A DNA stretch of 64,000 bases from Lysinibacillus sp. SGAir0095 (GTDB lineage: Bacteria > Bacillota > Bacilli > Bacillales_A > Planococcaceae), in contig NZ_CP028083.1 of the NCBI RefSeq assembly GCF_005491425.1, positions 2,566,001 through 2,630,000 on the forward strand, given 5' to 3'. Shown here piece by piece: positions 57,347 to 64,000 of this stretch. The position numbers and the translations under genes were made by a program. Every line of letters begins with the position of its first letter. The stretch's first letter is position 1. The notes under the pieces are model-generated. The model saw only the letters and a program-made list of their open reading frames with translations. It was not told the origin of the DNA and searched no databases.

Positions 57347-58270
57347 TTATTCTTCACCTTCAGTAGTATCAGTAGTTTCACTTGTACCATTTGTTAAATC
57401 CCCATTAGTACCAGCACCATCAGAACCGTCCACTGAGACTGCAGTTCTTTTGGCAATAATCACATCCTCTAGCATGGAGAAGTTTGCAGCTGGTTTTACA
57501 TAAGCCATTTTTGTAAGGCCATAGTCATCAGTTGTCACTTCAGTTACTTCACCAATTAGGATTCCTTTTGGATTGATTCCACCTAAACCTGACGTCACTA
57601 CTTGCTCTCCCACATCTACTTTAAAGCTAGAATCGATTCTCTTTAATATTAATTCATTACGTTCAGCGTCATATCCTTCTATTAAACCAAAAACATCCGA
57701 TTTTTCTCCTTGAACGATAGCAGATACGCGATAATTTGGATTGTTTGAGTATAATAACTCAACTTCAGAAGTAAATGGTGTCACTAAACTAATTTTACCG
57801 ATTAAGCCATTTGCTGTCATGACAGCCATATTGAGTTGAACACCGTGGGATGAGCCTCTGTTTAGAATTATTTTTTCTTCCCATTGGTCTGGATTTCGGG
57901 CAATGACTGTTGCTTTTAGCGGATCAAAATCTTTTAAACTATCTTCTTTGTCTACCAGTTCTTTTAAAGATTCATTTTCAGATTGCAATGTATTAACTTC
58001 TGCTTGAAGTACAGCAAAATCTTCCAAACGCATTTTTAAACGTTTATTTTCTTCGTACGTATTTAATAAAGAATTAATATCATTAAAAATACCTGTTATG
58101 TAATTAGCTGGCTTTGCAACAATGAACTGAGCAAAGCCAACTGTGTCTTTAATAAATTGTTCCGGAACGCTTGCGTTTTGTCGATCTCGTAAAGAGAAGC
58201 TAATCAATGCCACAAGGAAAATTGTGCCAACTAGTAGCAGTATTAATTTCTTGTTCGTAAAATGTGGCAT
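57347..58270 (-). CDS. mreC: Rod shape-determining protein MreC
   Basis: A 307-residue bitopic protein of the elongasome. The N-terminal membrane helix (KLILLLVGTIFLVALISFSL) is followed by a coiled coil (about 65-105) and the beta-barrel domain. The latter has NRGSSHGVQLNMAVMTANGL and VVTSGLGGINPKGI. The last 25 residues are an acidic Gly/Thr/Asp-rich tail. It lies between mreB (12 bases upstream) and mreD (0 bases). Confidence 0.95.
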   Translation of the reverse strand: MPHFTNKKLILLLVGTIFLVALISFSLRDRQNASVPEQFIKDTVGFAQFIVAKPANYITGIFNDINSLLNTYEENKRLKMRLEDFAVLQAEVNTLQSENESLKELVDKEDSLKDFDPLKATVIARNPDQWEEKIILNRGSSHGVQLNMAVMTANGLIGKISLVTPFTSEVELLYSNNPNYRVSAIVQGEKSDVFGLIEGYDAERNELILKRIDSSFKVDVGEQVVTSGLGGINPKGILIGEVTEVTTDDYGLTKMAYVKPAANFSMLEDVIIAKRTAVSVDGSDGAGTNGDLTNGTSETTDTTEGEE

Positions 58271-58282
58271 TGCGAATCCTCC

Positions 58283-59302
58283 TTACCCTTTCATCTGTTG
58301 AGAACGAACTAAATCGATATGGTCTAATGCTTTACCTGTTCCAATAGCCACACAATCTAGTGGATTTTCTGCGATAAATACAGGCATGTTTGTTTCGTCA
58401 CTGATGACTTTGTCTAGGTTGCGTAGAAGTGCCCCACCGCCAGTTAGAACAATGCCTCTTTCCATAACGTCCGCGGAAAGCTCTGGAGGTGTTTGTTCTA
58501 ATGTTTTTTTCACTCCATCTATAATTGCTGAAATTGCCTCTTTTAAAGAATCCGAAATTTCTTCAGCAGTGATTTCAATAGTTTTTGGTAATCCAGTTAG
58601 CAAATCACGTCCGCGGATTTCCATTTTTTCGTTGCTATCATCTACACGGGCTGTACCGATTTCGATTTTGATTTTTTCTGCAGTACGTTCACCGATAGTC
58701 AAGTTATACGTTTTACGGATATAGCTGATGATGGATTGGTCCATTGCATCTCCCCCGATACGTACCGATTCACTTGTTACGATACCACCTAACGAAATGA
58801 CCGCTACCTCTGTTGTACCACCACCGATATCAACAACCATTGAACCAGTTGGATCCCATACAGGTAAGTCTGCCCCAATCGCCGCTGCGAATGGCTCTTC
58901 AATTGTAAAGGCTTCTTTTGCACCTGCTTGTCTAGAAGCATCGATTACGGCACGTTGTTCTACCGATGTAATACCATATGGTACACAAATCATAACATTC
59001 GGCTTTTTCCAGTTTGAACCTGAATTTTTTAGAGCTTGTTTTAAATAATACTGAATCATTGATGTTGTAATATCAAAGTCAGCAATAACACCATCTTTCA
59101 TCGGTCTAATGGCAACAATTGACCCAGGTGTACGGCCAATCATATTTTTTGCATCGTTACCAACAGCAACAATGTCCCCAGTTTTAGTATTTTTAGCAAC
59201 TACTGAAGGTTCTCGTAATACAATCCCTTTTCCTTTAATGAAAACTAATGTATTCGCTGTGCCAAGATCAATCCCGACATCCTTATTTCCTAATCCAAAC
59301 AA
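58283..59302 (-). CDS. mreB: Actin-like rod shape protein MreB
   Basis: A 339-residue actin homologue that guides side-wall synthesis. Phosphate 1 is [13 protein letters not shown] (about 7-19), phosphate 2 is [20 protein letters not shown] (about 155-174), and adenosine is [16 protein letters not shown]. The start is TTG at 59302: AAGGGAG lies 8 bases upstream and the product then begins [14 protein letters not shown], like other MreB proteins. An in-frame TTG at 59332 would add ten residues. First gene of mreB-mreC-mreD-minC-minD. Confidence 0.95.
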   Translation of the reverse strand: MFGLGNKDVGIDLGTANTLVFIKGKGIVLREPSVVAKNTKTGDIVAVGNDAKNMIGRTPGSIVAIRPMKDGVIADFDITTSMIQYYLKQALKNSGSNWKKPNVMICVPYGITSVEQRAVIDASRQAGAKEAFTIEEPFAAAIGADLPVWDPTGSMVVDIGGGTTEVAVISLGGIVTSESVRIGGDAMDQSIISYIRKTYNLTIGERTAEKIKIEIGTARVDDSNEKMEIRGRDLLTGLPKTIEITAEEISDSLKEAISAIIDGVKKTLEQTPPELSADVMERGIVLTGGGALLRNLDKVISDETNMPVFIAENPLDCVAIGTGKALDHIDLVRSQQMKG

Positions 59303-59339
59303 ATTTAGTACTCCCTTTCTTTTTTTAAGCAATCTATTA

Positions 59340-59759
59340 AAGCGCTTAAAATCATAAGAATTATTATAGCTGAAAAGCTCAAAAATTTATAGTGTCACAT
59401 GTACTGTTCTACCATATTTCTCTAATGATTCATTATTACACGGATAGGTGATTTTATGTTTTGCTGATATCCGCATAAGAAAATTCATCGATTTTCGCTA
59501 TTATGGCGAAAAATTGCGATTTTCTAATCGACATTTTTCATTTTATTTCGATTTTGCCCATGAAACAAATAAAATAATTATGTAAGTTTTTACATTCATG
59601 TAACAAGTGCTCCATTGAAATGACGAAAAATATAAAAATAGGTTCGCTGAAATGAAAATGAAATATAATACGCGTACAATTACAATTTATGAGCTCTTAC
59701 TTCATCATTTTGTAATAATGTTGTCATTTGTTTGTTATGTGATTTTATTTTAATTTGCC
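59340..59759. other. Long AT-rich region upstream of mreB, no gene seen
   Basis: About 420 bases between mreB and the radC terminator. There is no supported frame. A short palindrome TTTTCGC/GCGAAAA lies at 59492-59512. It presumably contains the mreB promoter, which I could not assign with confidence. Confidence 0.5.
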
Positions 59760-59800
59760 CCCAAAAAAGTCGAATATCCATCAAATCGGACATTCGACTA
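59760..59800 (-). terminator. Terminator of radC
   Basis: AGTCGAATATCC and GGACATTCGACT form a stem with one mismatch and an 8-base loop, followed on the minus strand by TTTTTTGG. Confidence 0.82.
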
Positions 59801-59817
59801 AAAACTCTTTATGAAAG

Positions 59818-60516
59818 TTACATATATCCTTTTTCTTTTAGGCTAATGTATTGATGGTCACCAATAATTACATGATCAATTAATTCGATCCCTATAATAT
59901 ATCCCGCTTCTTGCAAACGTTTTGTTACTTCAATATCCTCTGGACTCGGCGTTGCATTGCCACTTGGATGATTATGTGAACAGATAATCGATGCTGCAGA
60001 ACGCTTCACCGCTTCACGGAAGATTTCGCGCGGATGAACAATACTTGAATTTAAACTTCCTATGAATATCGTTTGTTTATGCATTACTTGGTTTTTTACA
60101 TTTAAAAATAAAACCACAAAATGTTCCTGTTGAAGCGAAGACATTTCAGGCATTAAAAAAGTAGCAGCATCCTGCGGAGAACGAATGGTAAACCGATCAT
60201 CGACTTGTTTTTGAGATAATCTTCTACCTAGCTCAACAGCAGCTAAAAGTTGCACTGCCTTCGCCTCGCCAATTCCCTTAATCGACATGATTTCTTCTAT
60301 CGTTGCGTGTTTCAGTTCATGTAATTTTTCGAAATAATTCAATACACGATTTGCAAGAGTTAACACAGACTCCTGCTTCGTACCTGTCCGCAATAATATC
60401 GCTATTAATTCTTGGTTTGATAAACTTTGCGCTCCTTGTCGAATTAACCTCTCCCTTGGCCGATCCTCTACATGTACATCACGTATCATAAGCTCGGGAA
60501 ATGGGGCAATCGTCAT
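59818..60516 (-). CDS. radC: RadC-family JAB/MPN domain protein
   Basis: A 232-residue protein. A helix-hairpin-helix segment (IMSIKGIGEAKAVQLLAA, about 78-95) precedes the MPN+ domain with the metal motif SHNHPSGNATPSPED (about 180-194) and its upstream Glu in SSLQQEHFVVLFLNV. Despite its name the DNA-repair role is disputed; metalloprotease or nuclease activity is possible. It lies 14 bases downstream of maf, the usual Bacillus order. Confidence 0.94.
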   Translation of the reverse strand: MTIAPFPELMIRDVHVEDRPRERLIRQGAQSLSNQELIAILLRTGTKQESVLTLANRVLNYFEKLHELKHATIEEIMSIKGIGEAKAVQLLAAVELGRRLSQKQVDDRFTIRSPQDAATFLMPEMSSLQQEHFVVLFLNVKNQVMHKQTIFIGSLNSSIVHPREIFREAVKRSAASIICSHNHPSGNATPSPEDIEVTKRLQEAGYIIGIELIDHVIIGDHQYISLKEKGYM

Positions 60517-60530
60517 TCATTTATCACTTC

Positions 60531-61118
60531 CTATAATTTTAGAATGTTTAAGGCAAGTAGTTTTTCAAATAGGCTTGCTAATGGTAATCCGACGACATTG
60601 TTATAATCACCAACGATATGATCAACAAAGAGAACGCCATCTGTTTGGATTCCATAGCCTCCTGCTTTGTCAAATGGATCACCAGTCTCGATATAGCTTT
60701 CAATTAGTTCTCTTTTTAATTTTTTAAAGAATACTTTTGTTTTCTCTACAAATACGTCTTCTCTACCATCCGGTTGAATAATGACAACCGCAGTCATTAC
60801 TTGATGAGCGTTTTCTGAGAGTCTAGTTAAGTGTGAGATTGCTTCTTCTTTATCTTTTGGCTTATGTAGTAATGTGTCTTCAAAGACAACTACAGTATCT
60901 GCACCAATGATTGTTTTGCCCTTCCCTTTTGTTGCTACATCACGTGCTTTTAATAACGCTACTTCTTGTACATATTCATCCATTGTTTTAGCTTGTACAG
61001 ACGTTTCCTCTACATCACTTGCGATTACTTCAAAGGGAACACCTAATTTTGAAAAGAGTTCCTTTCTTCTAGGTGATGCAGATGCTAAAACAAGATGCTG
61101 ATTCGTTTTAAAATTCAT
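60531..61118 (-). CDS. maf: Maf family dTTP/UTP pyrophosphatase
   Basis: A 195-residue house-cleaning nucleotide pyrophosphatase. The motifs are LVLASASPRRKELF (about 9-22), GADTVVVFEDTLLHKPKD (about 71-88) and GDPFDKAGGYGIQ (about 147). In B. subtilis Maf influences septation. ATG 61118 has AGGAGG 7 bases upstream; an ATG two codons earlier lies too close. It is followed by radC and preceded by the spoIIB-like gene. Confidence 0.95.
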   Translation of the reverse strand: MNFKTNQHLVLASASPRRKELFSKLGVPFEVIASDVEETSVQAKTMDEYVQEVALLKARDVATKGKGKTIIGADTVVVFEDTLLHKPKDKEEAISHLTRLSENAHQVMTAVVIIQPDGREDVFVEKTKVFFKKLKRELIESYIETGDPFDKAGGYGIQTDGVLFVDHIVGDYNNVVGLPLASLFEKLLALNILKL

Positions 61119-61211
61119 TTCCATTCCTCCTATTCTAATGATAGCCGAGGAATGGAAATTTGAAAAATCCTACTCCATTTTCAAATCTAATTTTTCACTT
61201 TTTTTACTTGT

Positions 61212-61871
61212 TTAAAATTCAATTTTCATACAATCATTTTTTTCAAAATAATGAGCAATCAGATGCAAACGAGCTGTACCTAAATCCTGTGAAAAGCTTG
61301 ATAATGCTGAAGTGATGGCTTGCCAATCCTGTGGAATATTATCTGGGACGTTACCATCTTGAAAATAAAATTTTGAGGGGTCATTGTTTTCTAAAACTGT
61401 AGGCAGTCCTTTTAACGTTTCTTCAGTGCAAGCTGATGCTGATAATTTAAAGGTCTTTGCAAAAGAAGTTGGGTCTTCTGATAAGATGAGTTCTTCTCTA
61501 ATCGGTGTAACTGCAGACCACACATGGTATTTTCCATCTACTTCTACAGTTGCACTTGTATTTAAAACAGGATTTTCCGAGATAAAATCCAATGCAGATT
61601 CTTCACTCGTAAAAACTCCATATTGATTCGCGTAAAATTCTACTGAGGAACTATCTTCCACTACTTCATTCGTTCCATCATTGGATGATTGTACGGGGAT
61701 CACTTCTTCTTCACCTTCCCCTGAACTTGCTTGCTGCTGCTCTTGGTTTGTTGATGAATTCATAGAACTGAGCAAAAGCACAAAAAATACTACACCAGCG
61801 AGGCCCGCTATAGAACCAATCACTGCTGCATTTCTCAATTCTCGTCTTCCTATTACATTTGGAAATTTCAT
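61212..61871 (-). CDS. spoIIB: SpoIIB-like SPOR-type membrane protein
   Basis: A 219-residue bitopic protein. A cytosolic N-terminus (MKFPNVIGRRELRNAAVIGS) leads into one membrane helix (about 15-37). A Ser/Glu/Gln-rich linker and a C-terminal domain then follow, in which YANQYGVFTSEESALDFISE is SPOR-like. The location between folC and maf is that of spoIIB in B. subtilis, which speeds septal peptidoglycan dissolution during engulfment. Sequence similarity is weak, so the name rests on layout and synteny. ATG 61871 has GAGGTG 6 bases upstream. Confidence 0.75.
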   Translation of the reverse strand: MKFPNVIGRRELRNAAVIGSIAGLAGVVFFVLLLSSMNSSTNQEQQQASSGEGEEEVIPVQSSNDGTNEVVEDSSSVEFYANQYGVFTSEESALDFISENPVLNTSATVEVDGKYHVWSAVTPIREELILSEDPTSFAKTFKLSASACTEETLKGLPTVLENNDPSKFYFQDGNVPDNIPQDWQAITSALSSFSQDLGTARLHLIAHYFEKNDCMKIEF

Positions 61872-61908
61872 ATGCATCACCTCATATTTTAACGGTAACA
61901 AATCTAGA

Positions 61909-61941
61909 TTAAAAAAAAGCGAGACAGTTGTCGTCTCACTT
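61909..61941 (-). terminator. Terminator of folC
   Basis: GAGAC and GTCTC pair around a 7-base loop, extended by AGC/ACT bases. On the minus strand a run of eight T residues follows. Confidence 0.75.
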
Positions 61942-62045
61942 AAAAAATATTTCGCAAAAAACGCCATTAATCGATTCGTTTCAACATCACCTATTCATAC
62001 TATTTACAAATGGTGAATATTTAAATCAAATACTTTTCAAAATTA

Positions 62046-63299
62046 TTATTTTAATAATAATCGCTCTCTCATCTCGGTTAGTAAATATAGTGAGCCTGTT
62101 ACAAAGGTCTTACCGGATTTTGAACTTGCTGTTTTAAGAAATGCAGTATAATCCTTCAACACTGTTGCTTGTGAGGCTGTTGATAGTGCAAGCATTTCTT
62201 TTGAAGTCATGGCTCGCTTATTTTCAAAGTCAACAAAGTAAAATTCATCACTTACTTGCTCCAATTGCTGAAGAACTGACTTTACATCCTTGTCGGCTAA
62301 TACTCCCACGACAAATCGAATCCGCTCGTCTGGAAACTGTTGCTTAATGGTTTGAACAAGTTTCTCCGCACTTGCAGGGTTATGCGCACCATCAAAATAA
62401 ACATTCGGTAAAACTTCTTCAAAACGCCCAGGTAAACTTGCTGCAAGAACAGCATTTCGAATTTTGTCTACATCAATTTCTAGTTTAAAGTACTCGGCTA
62501 TTTCAAAAAATGCAGTGATTGCTATAGCCATATTATCAGCTTGGTGACTTCCCGGTAATATTCGAGATAAGTTATTTATTACCAACCCTTTTTCATCGTT
62601 TGTATACAGATCATATGTATTTTCAATTGAGACTTCAAATTGATTTCCAAGTGAAATTAAATCTGCTTGTTTGTCATAGACTTCATTTTCAATTACAGTG
62701 TATGCATCTATCGGTAATCTCCCCACAACGACGGGGATATCCTGTTTAATAATTCCTGCTTTGTGCTTGGCAATACTCTGAATTGTTGGGCCCAGAAATT
62801 TTGTATGCTCCAGAGCAATACTTGTGATGACGGAAACAACCGGGGTAATCACATTTGTACTGTCCTCACGCCCCCCCATGCCAGTTTCCAATAACACTAG
62901 ATCAACCTCTTGCTGAGAAAAATAAAGAAAAGCAGCACAAGTTAATAACTCGAAATCCGTTAATTTTCCGCTTAGACCCGCTTCTTTTAGCTGTATAAAA
63001 AGCCCATCCATTTCTTGTTCCGAGATTGGGTTCCTATTAATTTGTAGCTGATCATGGACATCGACTATACATGGAGACATAAATTTCCCTACAATTAAAC
63101 CGTGCTTTCTCGCTAATTGTTCTAGAAATGCAATTGTTGAACCCTTTCCATTTGTCCCGGCAACATGCACGAAAGAACAATTTTTTTCAGGGTTCTGTAA
63201 CAATTGAAGTGCTTCCTTCATGGCACCCAGACCTGGTTTTATCGATACATCACTTTCAACTGCCCACTTTTTCTTATAATCATCTAATCTAGGAATCAT
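62046..63299 (-). CDS. folC: Folylpolyglutamate/dihydrofolate synthase, copy 1
   Basis: A 417-residue Mur-ligase-family enzyme that adds glutamate to folates (and may make dihydrofolate from dihydropteroate). The P-loop is HVAGTNGKGST (about 45-55), followed by KFMSPCIVDVHDQLQIN. METGMGGREDSTNVITP lies near 139 and the C-terminal VYFDGAHNPAS near 305. AAAGGT lies 8 bases before the ATG. It overlaps the end of a second folC-like gene by 11 bases. Its terminator lies about 100 bases after the stop. Confidence 0.95.
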   Translation of the reverse strand: MIPRLDDYKKKWAVESDVSIKPGLGAMKEALQLLQNPEKNCSFVHVAGTNGKGSTIAFLEQLARKHGLIVGKFMSPCIVDVHDQLQINRNPISEQEMDGLFIQLKEAGLSGKLTDFELLTCAAFLYFSQQEVDLVLLETGMGGREDSTNVITPVVSVITSIALEHTKFLGPTIQSIAKHKAGIIKQDIPVVVGRLPIDAYTVIENEVYDKQADLISLGNQFEVSIENTYDLYTNDEKGLVINNLSRILPGSHQADNMAIAITAFFEIAEYFKLEIDVDKIRNAVLAASLPGRFEEVLPNVYFDGAHNPASAEKLVQTIKQQFPDERIRFVVGVLADKDVKSVLQQLEQVSDEFYFVDFENKRAMTSKEMLALSTASQATVLKDYTAFLKTASSKSGKTFVTGSLYLLTEMRERLLLK

Positions 63300-64000
63300 A
63301 CTTATCTACCTTTTCTACTAGTTTTTTGCGCACTTCTGCAATGAAATATAAAGAGCCTGTGATGATTAATAATTCATCTGACTGCAAGGATTTCATTTCA
63401 TTTTCGATCAACTGCTGCCAATTGTCATTGATATGTATAGTGGGATGCTTTGATTTGGATGCTAGTACATCTGCTTTCGTCGCTCTTGGCAAATTAATTT
63501 GAGTAAAGCTCATCGAAGCTGCAACTTCATCCATCAATTGTATACTTAGCTCATGGTCTTTATCTTGGAGCGCAGCATAAATAAATTTATATTTTTTAGT
63601 TGGATATACTTCCTTCAAAGTATGAATTAAGCTAATCGTCCCTTCCGAATTATGGGCACCATCCAGTATAATCCGTTCACTCACATTCTCAAAACGCCCT
63701 TCCCACTTTGCCTTTTGTAATGCTTTTTTGATAGTCGCTTCTTGTATGGACATATCAAATAATAATGAAGCTGCAATAGCAAGTGCAGCATTGTTGATTT
63801 GATGTTCTCCTTGCATTGCTAAGGGAATTTCTTTCATTTGATAATTCCCAAAAGAGAAATTGAAATACTGAGGGGATCCTTTCTTTAAACTTTCTATCTC
63901 AATCTCTTCATTTAAGAAGTAGCACTCTGATTGACATTCAGTTGCTTTTTGATAAATTACTTTCTTTGCTTCTAATTGTTTAACTCCCACCACTACTGGT
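63289..64000 (-). CDS. folC: Folylpolyglutamate synthase-like, copy 2 (partial)
   Basis: The C-terminal part (about 237 residues) of a second FolC-type Mur ligase; the N-terminal P-loop half lies beyond the window. It contains PVVVGVKQLE, GEHQINNAALAIAASLL, IILDGAHNSEGTISL and ITGSLYFIAEVRKKL, each with a counterpart in copy 1. Its stop overlaps the start of copy 1 by 11 bases, so the pair is translationally coupled. Whether one copy has a narrower function (dihydrofolate synthesis or glutamylation only) cannot be told here. Confidence 0.9.
   Translation of the reverse strand, partial: PVVVGVKQLEAKKVIYQKATECQSECYFLNEEIEIESLKKGSPQYFNFSFGNYQMKEIPLAMQGEHQINNAALAIAASLLFDMSIQEATIKKALQKAKWEGRFENVSERIILDGAHNSEGTISLIHTLKEVYPTKKYKFIYAALQDKDHELSIQLMDEVAASMSFTQINLPRATKADVLASKSKHPTIHINDNWQQLIENEMKSLQSDELLIITGSLYFIAEVRKKLVEKVDKYDS

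Noticed and set aside
59492-59512. The palindrome TTTTCGC/GCGAAAA upstream of mreB as an operator.
   Set aside because: It is short, in very AT-rich DNA, and has no second copy or link to a promoter that I could define.

Overview
This window comes from a low-GC, endospore-forming member of the Bacillales. The gene order follows the Bacillus subtilis recD2-to-folC segment closely. The proteins and several insertions suggest a Planococcaceae/Lysinibacillus-like genome rather than Bacillus sensu stricto; that taxonomic placement is inference. Sporulation genes present are spo0M, spoVB, safA, spo0B, spoIVFA, spoIVFB and a spoIIB-like gene. Most genes lie on the minus strand.

Layout. 1-4.9 kb: accessory genes (GNAT fragment, TerC, MFS transporter, Spo0M, DUF1801, SIMPL). 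5-20 kb: recD2, a stand-alone eukaryote-type HisA, a CNT nucleoside transporter, then TPR protein-mnmA-iscS-cymR and divergent rarA. An accessory island (15.1-19.3 kb) follows, with a three-gene SigO/YvrJ/RsoA-like module, two unrecognised proteins and a membrane chemoreceptor; tcdA comes after it. 20-23.1 kb: a 6S RNA gene with its own promoter and terminator, then an array of 52-bp hairpin repeats split by a 1.5-kb IS256-family element. 23.1-28.4 kb: aspS and hisS behind a T-box leader, and a divergent SH3/amidase. 28.4-38.2 kb: dtd-relA, an inserted glycosyltransferase, apt-recJ and secDF. 38.4-45.6 kb: comN, spoVB, yrbG, yajC, tgt, queA, ruvB, ruvA. 45.7-48.6 kb: a kinase-fold protein coupled to safA, then niaR; the nad genes found here in B. 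subtilis are missing. 48.7-54.9 kb: DCC protein, pheA, pheB, obg, spo0B, rpmA, prp, rplU (with L21 leader), spoIVFB, spoIVFA. 55.3-64 kb: minD, minC, mreD, mreC, mreB, radC, maf, spoIIB-like, and two overlapping tandem folC genes, the second cut by the window edge.

How the genes work together. mnmA and its neighbouring cysteine desulfurase form a tRNA 2-thiolation pair next to the cysteine regulator cymR. tgt and queA make queuosine, and ruvAB, recJ, recD2, rarA and radC handle DNA repair and recombination. yajC and secDF serve the Sec translocon. min and mre genes control division site and cell shape. Prp removes the N-terminal extension of L27 encoded beside it.

Most promising items for follow-up are the overlapping split-sigma module (including a 55-codon YvrJ gene and an RsoA-like gene with an odd start), the 52-bp repeats whose arms stay paired only as minus-strand RNA, the eukaryote-type HisA, the Cys/His- and Met/Gln-repeat SafA coupled to a kinase-fold protein, and the two unknown proteins in the rarA-tcdA island.
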